A DNA stretch of 64,000 nt from Phycisphaerales bacterium (lineage in GTDB: Bacteria > Planctomycetota > Phycisphaerae > Phycisphaerales > UBA5793): the NCBI GenBank assembly GCA_020852515.1, contig JADZAS010000015.1, forward strand, positions 186,001-250,000, written 5' to 3'. The position numbers and the translations under genes were made by a program. The stretch's first letter is position 1. Each line of letters opens with the position of its first letter. The notes under the pieces are model-generated. The model made no database searches, had not been told where the DNA came from, and was given only the letters and a program-made list of their open reading frames with translations. Positions 26,895-36,200 of this stretch are shown one piece after another.

Positions 26895-26913
26895 AGCGCT
26901 CGTCGTTAGCGCT
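26895..26913. terminator. Hairpin between convergent recQ and cytochrome genes
   Basis: AGCGCT-cgtcgtt-AGCGCT, a 6-bp stem with a 7-base loop, lies 7 bases after the cytochrome stop (minus strand) and 90 bases after the recQ stop. No T-tract. Confidence 0.4.
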
Positions 26914-26919
26914 TTCCGC

Positions 26920-29900
26920 TCATGGAGACTTCGCTTTCGGCCGCGCAAACTCGCGCGGCGTCTCATCCGGCGCCGGCTCGTCGCTCACCTTGAACACCTC
27001 GCCGTCGCGCAGGTACATCTGCTGCATCTCTTCGAGGTTCAGCGGCCGCGCGCCCAGGCGGCCGAAGACCGCTACCTGGTTGCCCGATTCGTCCACGGCC
27101 CGATCGCGATCGAGCCCTTTGCTCACGGCCAGCGCGGGGCCATGGGTGTGATACGTTGCGATGAGGCTCGGATTGAGTGGCGGCGAGAACCCGCGGAATT
27201 GCGGCGTGCTGTGCGGCCCCATGAGTTCGATCACACGCAGGCCGTTGCGCCCGTCGGCGACGTAGGCAAAGAGCGACGCGTTGGTCATGCCGACCTTCAC
27301 ATCGCGCGCGTCGTCGATCGCGCCGGCAGCAGAGAAGATCTGGTCCAGTCGAGGCTGCTCGGGATTGGTTACGTCGATAATCGCCAGCCCCTGCGAGCCG
27401 GCGGCGACAAAGGCATAGGTGCGCGCCACATACACCCGGTGCGCCTCGGCCAGTTCGACGAAGCCGCCCTCCACCACGCGCGGCGCCAGGGGATCGGTGA
27501 TGTCCAATGCGTGCAGACCGCGGGCGTCCGTCACGAACGCGTAGCGGAACTGCACCGCAACCGACTGCGGACTCTCAAAGACATCGCTGCCCACCACGGC
27601 GACGACGCGCGGGCTCAGCGGCTGGTCGATGTCGATCACCACGAGTCCTGCCGGCGCGGTGGCATACACATAATGCCCGGCGAGCGCGAGATGCGTCATG
27701 CCGGTGAGCACGCCATCGGGGTTGAAGGCCGTCGCGCCGTCGGCGAGCGTGGCGCGCTGCATGAAGTTGTTCGTCGGGTCGCCGTCGAGCAGCGTGCCGG
27801 CGAACGTGAGAATCAGGCCCTCATCGCGATCGCCGATGTACAGGTAGGCGTAGAGCGGATGAATGGGCTGCTCCTGATTGACGAGGTGCGTGTCTTCGGG
27901 GGCTCGCTCGTCGAGCATGGTCTTGCGCGGCTTCTCAGGATCGTTCGACAGTCTTGATCGCGCCGGATCGACGCCCAGCGTCGTCGGGCTGGCGATGGCC
28001 ACGGCGTAACTCGTGTCGAAGCCGAGATTCTGGCCGAGCGGCGACACGGGCGCTGTGACGATGCGTTCGCTGAAGCCCTTGTTGTCAATGTTGGCCACGT
28101 CATAGGCGTAGAACCCGCCGGCGCCGCGCGCTGTGTAGAGGTACTCGCCGCGCAATTGCACGTCGAGAATCTCGCCACCCCACGGCGCGCCGTGATGGTG
28201 CGCCTCGCGCAGCGCTCGACCACCGTCCACGAACTGCCGGTGCTCATCCGGATACGCAAGATGATGCAGATGCGAGCCGTACACCGCCTGCGGCTCGTCG
28301 TGCTCCGTCACGGCGACGGCCTCAAGGCCGTCGCCGCCGGTCGCGACGTAGGCGTAGCGGCCGATGAAGTTGACGAAGTTCGTGCCCTGCAGCAGCAGCT
28401 GCGCCATCCACGCGTTGTTGTCATTGTCCTGCGACACGTGGCAGTCGGTGCACATTTTCGTCGTGCCCCGGCCCGACGTGGCGTGCGGGAAGTGCGGGTT
28501 GAATGCCTGTCCGCTGAAACCTTCAGCGCTGATCGTCTGTTGCTGGTGGTAGATCCACTCGCGGTTGGCGTTCTGGCTCGAGACGATGACGGCGCTGCTC
28601 GAGCGCACCGGCACGACGCGCCCACCCTTGACGCTCGAGTCGCGCCCGAGCATGAAGATGTCATCGCGCAACACCTGGTAGTTGTATCTCGTGTAGTTGC
28701 GCGTGAAGAGGTTCTCGTTATGCAGCATCGGCGCCCGCTGGTTGGCTTCCATGGGCAGGTGGCAGCCGAAGCACGAGGTCATCCACGAGGTGTGGCAGGT
28801 GTAGCACTCCATGTTGTCGGGCGAGTGGGCGAACTCGAGGTTGCGCCCCTCTTCGACGGTGAGATCGCCCCACGAGCCGTCGCGGCGCATGGTCTTGGCG
28901 CGGCGGCTCCGCGCCGCCGCTTCGGGGTTTTCCTTTGCCCAGGCCGAGTCCGGATCGATCGTGTCTTTCGTGAGCGGGATCGTCCACGAGAGGTTCCGAT
29001 CCGTGGCGGACTGCTGCACGTAGATGCGCCCTCGCTTGCGGATGCGCGGCTGGCCGAAGATCCTTTCCCTGCTGAGATCTCTGCCGCCATCCACAGCCGC
29101 CGGCCCGCTGGTGCGCAGCGTGGGCTCGTCGGTGTACGTGCCGTGGCAGTCGATGCAGGTGATTTCGATGGCGTTGCGCACTTCGCCGTAGAGCCGCCCG
29201 TCGCCGTGCACATCCTGCTCGAAATGGCAGTCGATGCAGTGCATGCCGGCCTTGAGGTGCACATCGCCCAGGCGCACCGCCTTGTCCCACTTGTCCGGGT
29301 CGTTGAAGTCCACGACATGGTCGTTCTCGTCGAGCAGATGGCCCTGGCGATCTTTCTTGTAGACAGCGCGGAAGACCCAGCCGTGGCCGTGGAAGTCGGC
29401 GATCTGGTTGTGCTGCAGACGGTCGTTGAGCGTCGAACCATCGCCCTTGCGCGGCTCGCCGCTGCGCTCGAGGAAATCGTCGCCGCTCAACTCACCCGCG
29501 TGCGAAACTGCATTGGGATACAAGTTCGCCCACAAGCCATTGAGCGCAGCGCTCTCCGGGTTTCGCCGCAGCGCTGCAATCTCCTGCTCCGGCGTCGGCG
29601 CGTGCGAACGATTCGGATAGAAGAACTCGCCGTCTGACTCGTTGTCCCACCACATGTAGCCGAGGTAGGTGTTGGCGTAACTCGTGCCGGGGTGCACGTG
29701 GCAGGTGATGCACTGGCTGCTGGGGATCGCGCGGCTCAGAACGTGCGATACCGGATGGCCGGACTCGTCCGTGGGGATATTCGGATCACTTTGCGCTGCG
29801 GCCAGGCCCATGTTGCCATGCGCCGCGAGCATCGCGCCCGAGTGCATCGGATCGCGGTCGTTGGCGTAGAGCACGTGGCACGTCGTGCATCCGGATGAGC

Positions 29901-31140
29901 GGTAGTCGCCGGGGTGGTCGTTGGTGCCGAGGAAATTGAGCGTCGGATCGAGCAGTCGCGTCTTCTGCAGGCCGATGAACACGGGATCGGTCCGGTTCGC
30001 CGTGCCCAGGCCGCGCGGCGAGAGACCCTTGTCGGGCCGGCCGCCTTCGACGAGCGGGTTCGGATTGCCGATCTCGGCGGGGCTGGCGTTGGGCGTGGCG
30101 CCGCCGGGGGCGGGCAGTTTCGTGCCGCGTTCGAAGATGCGCAGAATGTTGCCGGGCTGGCTGATGTTCCACACGGGCAGTGGGCTGAGATAAGGCGCCA
30201 CGCCGCGCGCCGCTTCCTCCTCGCTCACCGGCCGCGTGCGCACCTGGTCATCTTCGATCTCAATCACACCCTGGAGGCGCTGCGGCAGGCCGAAGGCGGA
30301 GTAGCTCTCGCCGTAATTGGGCGTTTTGTTGGGAATCGAGCCGTTGTTGTAGAGCGCCGCGCCCCAGAGTTGCGCGCCGTGCGCCATCATGGACCGCTTG
30401 ACCTTCTCGACGATTTCGAAGTGGCACGAACCGCAGGAGTACTCGGCGACGCGCAGATCGCCGGGGTTGATGAAGCGAATGAACTCGGGCGATTCCTGGT
30501 TGAGCAGCGCGCCGGTGATTTCGGGGTTGCGCGAGCCGTGCAACATGGCGGGATCGCTCTCGCCATGATGCGAGCCGAATTCGGCATCATCGTGCCGGCC
30601 GTACCATGCCTGTGCGTTGCGCGGCTGCACGTGGGCGCGCTGCATGGCGTCGAGGTAGGCGGGGTCGGTGATGGGTGTGCCCGGTTCACCCGGCCGGCCG
30701 GGCGAATCAAGAGGAGAGGTGACGGACGGATCGCCGCCGTGGCAGCCGGAGCACCCGACCGGCATCGGCGAGCGTGTATTACCATGCATGGTGCGCGACG
30801 CCTTGTCGTACTCACCGTGGCAGGTCATGCAGCCGCCGGATTGCTCAAGGCTCCAGTCTTCGGCGCTGTAGGGGCCGCTGCCATCGGGTCTTGGCGGGGC
30901 GTCCTCAGGCGTGCGCTGCATGCGGCCGTCGAGTTCGCTCTGCGCCTCGGCCGGATCGGCCATGCGCGCGATGAAGGCGCGGTCGTACGGCTCGCCGCCG
31001 CGCCAGTGTTTCGCATGTTCGCACGCGGCCAGAACGAGGACAAATCCGCCGAGCGCTGCAATGCACGGCGCCAGCAAGGTGAACGTCTTGCGTGTGCTTC
31101 TTGTGCGTCTTCGCGGCAGGTTGCTTTCGCGGTGTTCCAT
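26920..31140 (-). CDS. Decaheme c-type cytochrome with C-terminal LVIVD-type beta-propeller
   Basis: 1406 residues. The hydrophobic N-terminal segment ends in LAAC (Cys about 40), so it is probably a lipoprotein. Ten CxxCH heme sites follow at about residues 104, 130, 236, 418, 477, 635, 662, 779, 790 and 897 (CMTCH, CSGCH, CGSCH, CTTCH, CITCH, CIDCH twice, CYTCH, CFGCH, CTDCH). From about 925 to 1330 there are repeated strands of the LVIVD kind (GLVVIDIDQPLSPR, GLHALDITDPLAPR, GLAIIDVTNPEQPR), forming a propeller. Each c-heme can carry electrons, so this is an extracytoplasmic electron carrier; no catalytic site is recognisable. It follows the porin gene by 10 bases. The start at 31140 has GGGTGGGCG upstream. 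The usual electron donor or acceptor is unknown. Confidence 0.9.
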   Translation of the reverse strand: MEHRESNLPRRRTRSTRKTFTLLAPCIAALGGFVLVLAACEHAKHWRGGEPYDRAFIARMADPAEAQSELDGRMQRTPEDAPPRPDGSGPYSAEDWSLEQSGGCMTCHGEYDKASRTMHGNTRSPMPVGCSGCHGGDPSVTSPLDSPGRPGEPGTPITDPAYLDAMQRAHVQPRNAQAWYGRHDDAEFGSHHGESDPAMLHGSRNPEITGALLNQESPEFIRFINPGDLRVAEYSCGSCHFEIVEKVKRSMMAHGAQLWGAALYNNGSIPNKTPNYGESYSAFGLPQRLQGVIEIEDDQVRTRPVSEEEAARGVAPYLSPLPVWNISQPGNILRIFERGTKLPAPGGATPNASPAEIGNPNPLVEGGRPDKGLSPRGLGTANRTDPVFIGLQKTRLLDPTLNFLGTNDHPGDYRSSGCTTCHVLYANDRDPMHSGAMLAAHGNMGLAAAQSDPNIPTDESGHPVSHVLSRAIPSSQCITCHVHPGTSYANTYLGYMWWDNESDGEFFYPNRSHAPTPEQEIAALRRNPESAALNGLWANLYPNAVSHAGELSGDDFLERSGEPRKGDGSTLNDRLQHNQIADFHGHGWVFRAVYKKDRQGHLLDENDHVVDFNDPDKWDKAVRLGDVHLKAGMHCIDCHFEQDVHGDGRLYGEVRNAIEITCIDCHGTYTDEPTLRTSGPAAVDGGRDLSRERIFGQPRIRKRGRIYVQQSATDRNLSWTIPLTKDTIDPDSAWAKENPEAAARSRRAKTMRRDGSWGDLTVEEGRNLEFAHSPDNMECYTCHTSWMTSCFGCHLPMEANQRAPMLHNENLFTRNYTRYNYQVLRDDIFMLGRDSSVKGGRVVPVRSSSAVIVSSQNANREWIYHQQQTISAEGFSGQAFNPHFPHATSGRGTTKMCTDCHVSQDNDNNAWMAQLLLQGTNFVNFIGRYAYVATGGDGLEAVAVTEHDEPQAVYGSHLHHLAYPDEHRQFVDGGRALREAHHHGAPWGGEILDVQLRGEYLYTARGAGGFYAYDVANIDNKGFSERIVTAPVSPLGQNLGFDTSYAVAIASPTTLGVDPARSRLSNDPEKPRKTMLDERAPEDTHLVNQEQPIHPLYAYLYIGDRDEGLILTFAGTLLDGDPTNNFMQRATLADGATAFNPDGVLTGMTHLALAGHYVYATAPAGLVVIDIDQPLSPRVVAVVGSDVFESPQSVAVQFRYAFVTDARGLHALDITDPLAPRVVEGGFVELAEAHRVYVARTYAFVAAGSQGLAIIDVTNPEQPRLDQIFSAAGAIDDARDVKVGMTNASLFAYVADGRNGLRVIELMGPHSTPQFRGFSPPLNPSLIATYHTHGPALAVSKGLDRDRAVDESGNQVAVFGRLGARPLNLEEMQQMYLRDGEVFKVSDEPAPDETPREFARPKAKSP

Positions 31141-31150
31141 CGCCCACCCG

Positions 31151-33091
31151 TCAGAATGCAAGCGTCACTCCGGCGAAGACCTGCCAGAGCGTGTCGTCGC
31201 TTTCGTAGATGTCGGTGAATCCGTCGCCGGGGAAAAAGAGCGAGCCGCCCAGCGTGAGGATGATGTTGTTGTTCAGCGCCGGGCGGTACTGCGCGCTCAG
31301 GTTGAGTTCCTCGCCGATGTGCGAGCCGATGCCGTTCTGGTTGAGCACAAGTTCGAGCGTGTCGGTGCTGGCGAACCACAGGCTGTTGGCGTTCAGGCTC
31401 GCGCGGAGCTTGGGCGTGATCTCGGCATCCACGCCGGCGTTGATGAGCGCGATGCCGGGGTTGACGAAGTTCGACTGCCCCTCGACCTTCGTTCCGGCCA
31501 GGTCGTTGTAGAAGCTCCGCGCGCTGGTAAGGTCCACACCAAACAGTCGCAGCGCCTGGCTCTGGTAGAAACTCCCCGGCCCGCCGGCAAAGAACGGGTT
31601 GTCGAAGATTCCGTCGAAACCTTCGCCGCGGCCATCGGTCGGATCGCCATCGCCGCTTGCGTAGAGCAGGGAGACCTTCGGCCGCAGCCAGTCCATGTCA
31701 TACGAGAGTTCGATGGCGCCCAGGAACGCGCTGATATCGACATCGCGCCCGGCGATCGGGTTGCGCCGGTCCTGGCCGAGCACGTAGTAGAGCGCGTGAT
31801 TGACGTTGATCCGGCCGATGTGCCCATCGCTCGCCCAGCCCAGGTAGTACGCGTCAATGTCCTGGCTGGTGACGCTGCCGATCAGGCTCGGTCGCACGAG
31901 GAATCCGTTCTCGTCGTAGCGCAGGTCCGAGCGGTCGTGGTTCCAGTGCAGACTGAACTGCGTTGTATACCCCTTCCAGATGAAATCCTGGATGTAGAGG
32001 TTGGCGATGAACACCTGCTGATCGCGCCACTCGAGTTTGTTGAGTTGGCTGTTGGTGTCCTTCTCGGCTTGGTTGAAGAGCGCGAGGTTGTACTGGATGC
32101 GGTTGGATTCGAGGTTGCCCAGCAGCCGCACGCCGTCGGAATTGTCGTTGAAGACAAAGCCGCGGAAGTCGGAATTGAACTGCTGCCGGCCGATGCGAAG
32201 GGCCGCGATGTCGAACTGCGGGCTCGTGTCGCCCAGGTGGAGTTCGCCGAACGCCTCCTGCAGTGCGACAAAGTGATCATCGCGCACCTCGCCGCGCCTC
32301 GTGTCGATGAACGCGGCGTTGTGTTCCTGGAGTTCCAGGTGATTCAGATTGATGACCGGCGTGATGCGCACGAGCCAGTCCACGGGGCGAAACGCGGTGT
32401 ACCCCTGGAAGACTTCGAGACTCAAGATGAAGTTCTGATTGACGAAGAACTGCTCGCCGTCGCCGAAGAAGTCGAACGAACCGGGATTGCCGGCGCTGGC
32501 GCCCGAGGGCGTGGGTAGTTTGCGGGCGGTGATGAACGTATCGGAGATCGCCGACACGTTGAGGAAGATGTCATCGCCGATGATCGGATAGTCGCCCTTG
32601 AGGATGTTGCGGTCGTACGGGTTGAGCCCGTGGCCGCGCGTGTAGGGCGAGTCGCCTCCCGACCAGTTCATGAGCAGATCGTCGGTCGCGGCCTGCCGGC
32701 CGTAGCGGTCCCAAGGCAACCAGCCGATGCGCCAGCGGTCGGGGACGGGCACGGCCGGTTCGCGGAGCATCCACTCGGCGATATCGGATTCGCCGGCGTG
32801 GCCGAGCGGCTCAAGGGGCACCGCGGGCAGCAGTTCTTCCTCCGCCCGCTGGATTTCGGTTTCTGCCGGCGCAGGTTCCTGCGGTTGGGATTGCGGCTCA
32901 GCGGTGGGCTGTTCAGGGGGATCCTGGTCGGCCCCCGCGCCCGCCGTCACCGAGGCTGGCGCCACAGCGCACAACGCGGCTGCAGCCGCGCACCTGGCGC
33001 ACCACAGCCCGCTTCCACCACGCTCGAAGTCCCATGCCACGCAATGCAAGATATCCGAGGCAACCGCCTCCAGCAACCCCGCAGGACGCAC
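31151..33091 (-). CDS. Outer-membrane beta-barrel porin (alginate-export/porin-cytochrome type)
   Basis: 646 residues. A signal-like Ala-rich segment (CAAAAALCAVAPASVTAGA) is followed by a Pro/Glu/Gln-rich linker of about 50 residues and then a long barrel of alternating strands (FVNQNFILSLEVFQGYTAF, GYTTQFSLHWNHDRSDLRYD), ending in VFAGVTLAF with a C-terminal Phe, the outer-membrane sorting signal. It resembles the large barrels of the alginate-export family. Ten bases separate its stop from the decaheme cytochrome gene, so the two are one operon. GTG at 33091 is the first possible start; a GTG at 33040 is also possible and neither has a good ribosome site. Confidence 0.78.
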   Translation of the reverse strand: MRPAGLLEAVASDILHCVAWDFERGGSGLWCARCAAAAALCAVAPASVTAGAGADQDPPEQPTAEPQSQPQEPAPAETEIQRAEEELLPAVPLEPLGHAGESDIAEWMLREPAVPVPDRWRIGWLPWDRYGRQAATDDLLMNWSGGDSPYTRGHGLNPYDRNILKGDYPIIGDDIFLNVSAISDTFITARKLPTPSGASAGNPGSFDFFGDGEQFFVNQNFILSLEVFQGYTAFRPVDWLVRITPVINLNHLELQEHNAAFIDTRRGEVRDDHFVALQEAFGELHLGDTSPQFDIAALRIGRQQFNSDFRGFVFNDNSDGVRLLGNLESNRIQYNLALFNQAEKDTNSQLNKLEWRDQQVFIANLYIQDFIWKGYTTQFSLHWNHDRSDLRYDENGFLVRPSLIGSVTSQDIDAYYLGWASDGHIGRINVNHALYYVLGQDRRNPIAGRDVDISAFLGAIELSYDMDWLRPKVSLLYASGDGDPTDGRGEGFDGIFDNPFFAGGPGSFYQSQALRLFGVDLTSARSFYNDLAGTKVEGQSNFVNPGIALINAGVDAEITPKLRASLNANSLWFASTDTLELVLNQNGIGSHIGEELNLSAQYRPALNNNIILTLGGSLFFPGDGFTDIYESDDTLWQVFAGVTLAF

Positions 33092-33111
33092 TCGGATCGG
33101 AGAGTTCAGGA

Positions 33112-33125
33112 ATCACTCCAGTGAT
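33112..33125. promoter_or_regulatory. Palindrome in the divergent heme-locus promoter region
   Basis: ATCACT-cc-AGTGAT, perfect 6+2+6 dyad symmetry, between the porin and the LEPR-XLL/GlcG gene. Size and place fit a dimeric repressor or activator site. Confidence 0.4.
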
Positions 33126-33144
33126 GGCCGCTGGACAAACGACA

Positions 33145-33160
33145 ATGATGAGGCCATCAT
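33145..33160. promoter_or_regulatory. Second inverted repeat in the same divergent region
   Basis: ATGATG-aggc-CATCAT, a perfect 6-bp arm pair, 20 bases from the first dyad. It could be a second operator or a leader hairpin. Confidence 0.35.
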
Positions 33161-33224
33161 GCCTTTCATCGGCAGTCTTTCGATCCGTGGGTGAGCCGGC
33201 AAAATGGCCGGGAGGATGGGTCCG

Positions 33225-36200
33225 ATGCGACAAACGTCAGGGCGAGCCCGTCGTCGATTCGTCCGCACTCCACAACCGAACCTCGGCGCGCTGCGACCGG
33301 TGTTCCAGCCGCTCGAGCGACGAGCGCTGCTCTCGGCCGCCGTGCTCGACGCGGGTCTGCGCCGCTTCGAGTTTGCCGACGCCAATGGTGATCTCGTGCA
33401 GGTGCGGCTCATGGGCCGCGGCTCGGCCGAGGTGACCCTCACCGGCGATGCCGCCGACCACGCCGACCTCGACGCCATCCGCATGACCGGCGTTGACGAG
33501 AGCACCTCGCTTCGCATCACCGTGCGGGTGGGCGAGGGCGGCGACGGCTCGACGACTCTGGCTTCGCTCCACTCCGACGGATCGCTCAATCGCCTCGATT
33601 TTCGGCGCGTGACGCTCGTCGGCGCGGGCATCCACCTCGCCGGCTCGATCCATCGACTCGACCTCACCGGCATCAGCGGCGATCCGAACCGTCCCGCCGG
33701 CGTGCGCGTCGGCGGCGATCTCGGCGCCGCGCGCGTGCTCGGAGACATCGTGGCCGCAGATGTGACCGTCGGCGGCCAGGCCGGCGCCATCATCGTTCGC
33801 GGTGGCAGCTTCGCCGGCTCATCCATCGATATTGCGCAGTCGCTGGATCGACTTGTAATCGTCGACCGAGCGGGCCTGAGCGGGCAGATGCTCGACTCGT
33901 CGCTGACCATCGGCTCGACACTGGGCCTGTGGCGGGCTCACGAAATCTCCGGCGTAGACGGCCGGATCGGAGCCGACCTGGCCCGCCTCGTCGTTCAGGG
34001 CAATCGCGGCGCGACATCCGGCAGCATCGATCGCACGCGCCTGGCAATCGGCGGCGAACTCGGCCACGTGCGCGTCGCCACCGATCTCCAGTCAGACTCG
34101 ATCATCGCGGCAGAGGCTGGGATCGGGATGATGAACATCCGCGGCTCCGTGCGCGACTCGATGCTCCTCGCGGGCACGCGCCTCGACGCCGATCTCTCTC
34201 TTGACGGGGCAACCTTCGCGGCGGCGCCGATTGACCACATCACCATCCGCGGCGACCTGCTCGATTCCATCCTCGCATCCGGCGGCGATCCGGGTGAGGA
34301 CCGCCTCTTTCGCGATCATGAGATCCTCGAAGGCGGCTCGATCAACCGCCTGACCATTGGCGGCTACGTCGCGGGTGTGCACAGCGACCACATCAACCCG
34401 GGCGTCTACGCCGCCAGCATCGATCAACTTCGCGTGCACGGCTACCGGCTGGAGGGCAAGCCCGATGATCTCCGCGCCGGCATCATCGGCTCGGCCGTCA
34501 TCGACCCATTGCCCGACGCCGCCACCGCGCTGACTGAAGAAGATGTTCGCATCATTCTCGAGCAGATGATCGCCCGCGCGACGCAACTCGGCGTCAACGC
34601 CACGCTGGCGGTCACCGATCGCGAAGGCAACATCCTCGCGACCGTGCGCATGACCGATCCGTCGCTCACCGCCGATCCGGGCACATCGACGATCAGCGGC
34701 GGAGGCAGCGGCGGGCTTGAGGGCGTGACCGTGGCGTCGTCGATCACCGCGGTGACCAAGGCGGGGACGGCGGCGTTTCTCTCGACCACCGGCAACGCGT
34801 TCACCACGCGCACCGCCGGGCAGATCATCCAGCCGCATTTCCCGCCAGGCGTGCAGTTTCAGGATTCCGGGCCGCTGTTTGGTGTGCAGTTCTCATCGCT
34901 GCCCACCAGCGACATCAATCGCCTGCCCCTGGGCCTCTCGGCCGATCCGGGTGGCGTACCGATCTATCGCGGCGGGCAACTGCTCGGCGGCGTCGGCGTC
35001 GAACTCGACGGGATGTACACCTTCGACCCCAGCCCCATCGGCGGCCGGGCCACGCTCGAGGAGCGCATCGCCGTCGCGGGGCAGATCGGTTTCAAGGTTC
35101 CCGGCGCCATCCGCGCCGACCGCATCTTCCTCGACGGCATCCGGCTCGACTTTGCCAACATCGCGCCTCCTTCTCTGGCCTCGCTGGGCGTGCTGCCCGA
35201 TCTTGATGCGCTCGAAACGGGCGGCCTGCTCGACGTGCTCGTCACGCCGACCACCAGCCCGGCCACGATGTTCACGCCGACCACGCTGGGCAGCGTCATC
35301 GGCGAGACGATCGACTCCTTCGCCACCGGGCGCATCGAGGCCATTGCGCTCGGCGAGGGTTCGACGGTCTACGCGGTGCGCACGGCGGCCGGCAGCGAGC
35401 GTGAACTGATCAGCATCGACGTGCCTTCCGGCGCTGTCACGCTCGTTGCCAACATCTCCGACGGCGGGGCGAACGAACTCGCGCCGGGACAGTATGTTAC
35501 GACCATGATCTTCGACGACGGCGGCACGTCCGGCGCCCCGGCCGACGACAGCGTGATCATCCTCAACGGCGCTACCGGCGATGCGCGGCGGATCGACCTG
35601 GCGACCACGGCCGTCGGCGCTCCCCAGGCGCTGGCCGTCGCCGAGGCGCTCATGCGCGATGCGGTGGTCTACGACGATGGCGGCAGCCGCGACATGGTCG
35701 GAATCTCGAAATCCACCGGCCAGATGTACCGCATCGACACGGCCGACTTCACTGACGCGGGCAATTACACCGAGCTGACGACCGCCCTCGACGGCCGCAT
35801 CCAGTCGTTCACCTTGTCCACGGCCGGCGGCGCGATGGAGGCGTACGCGGTGCGAGCGCTCGGCTCGGCGCGGCAACTCGTGCGCGTCGCGCTTGACGAC
35901 TCGGGCGTGATGCTCGTGGCGGACCTGGCCGCCTCGACCGGCGGCGCGATCCGCAACGGGCAATCGATCTCTGCGCTCATGTACGACGATCTGGGCACGC
36001 CCGACGCCGGCGACGATCTGCTGATCGCACACAACGCGACGACCGGGCGCCAACTGTCGCTGCTCGCCGCCGACGGCTCCCTGATCGGGCAGCAGCGCCT
36101 CCGCGATCGCGCCGCCGTGCTCGAACAGGGGCGCCTGCTCAGCACGGGCGGCGAAGACTATATGCTCGGCGTCAGTTCGCGCAGCGAACAGGTGTTCGCG

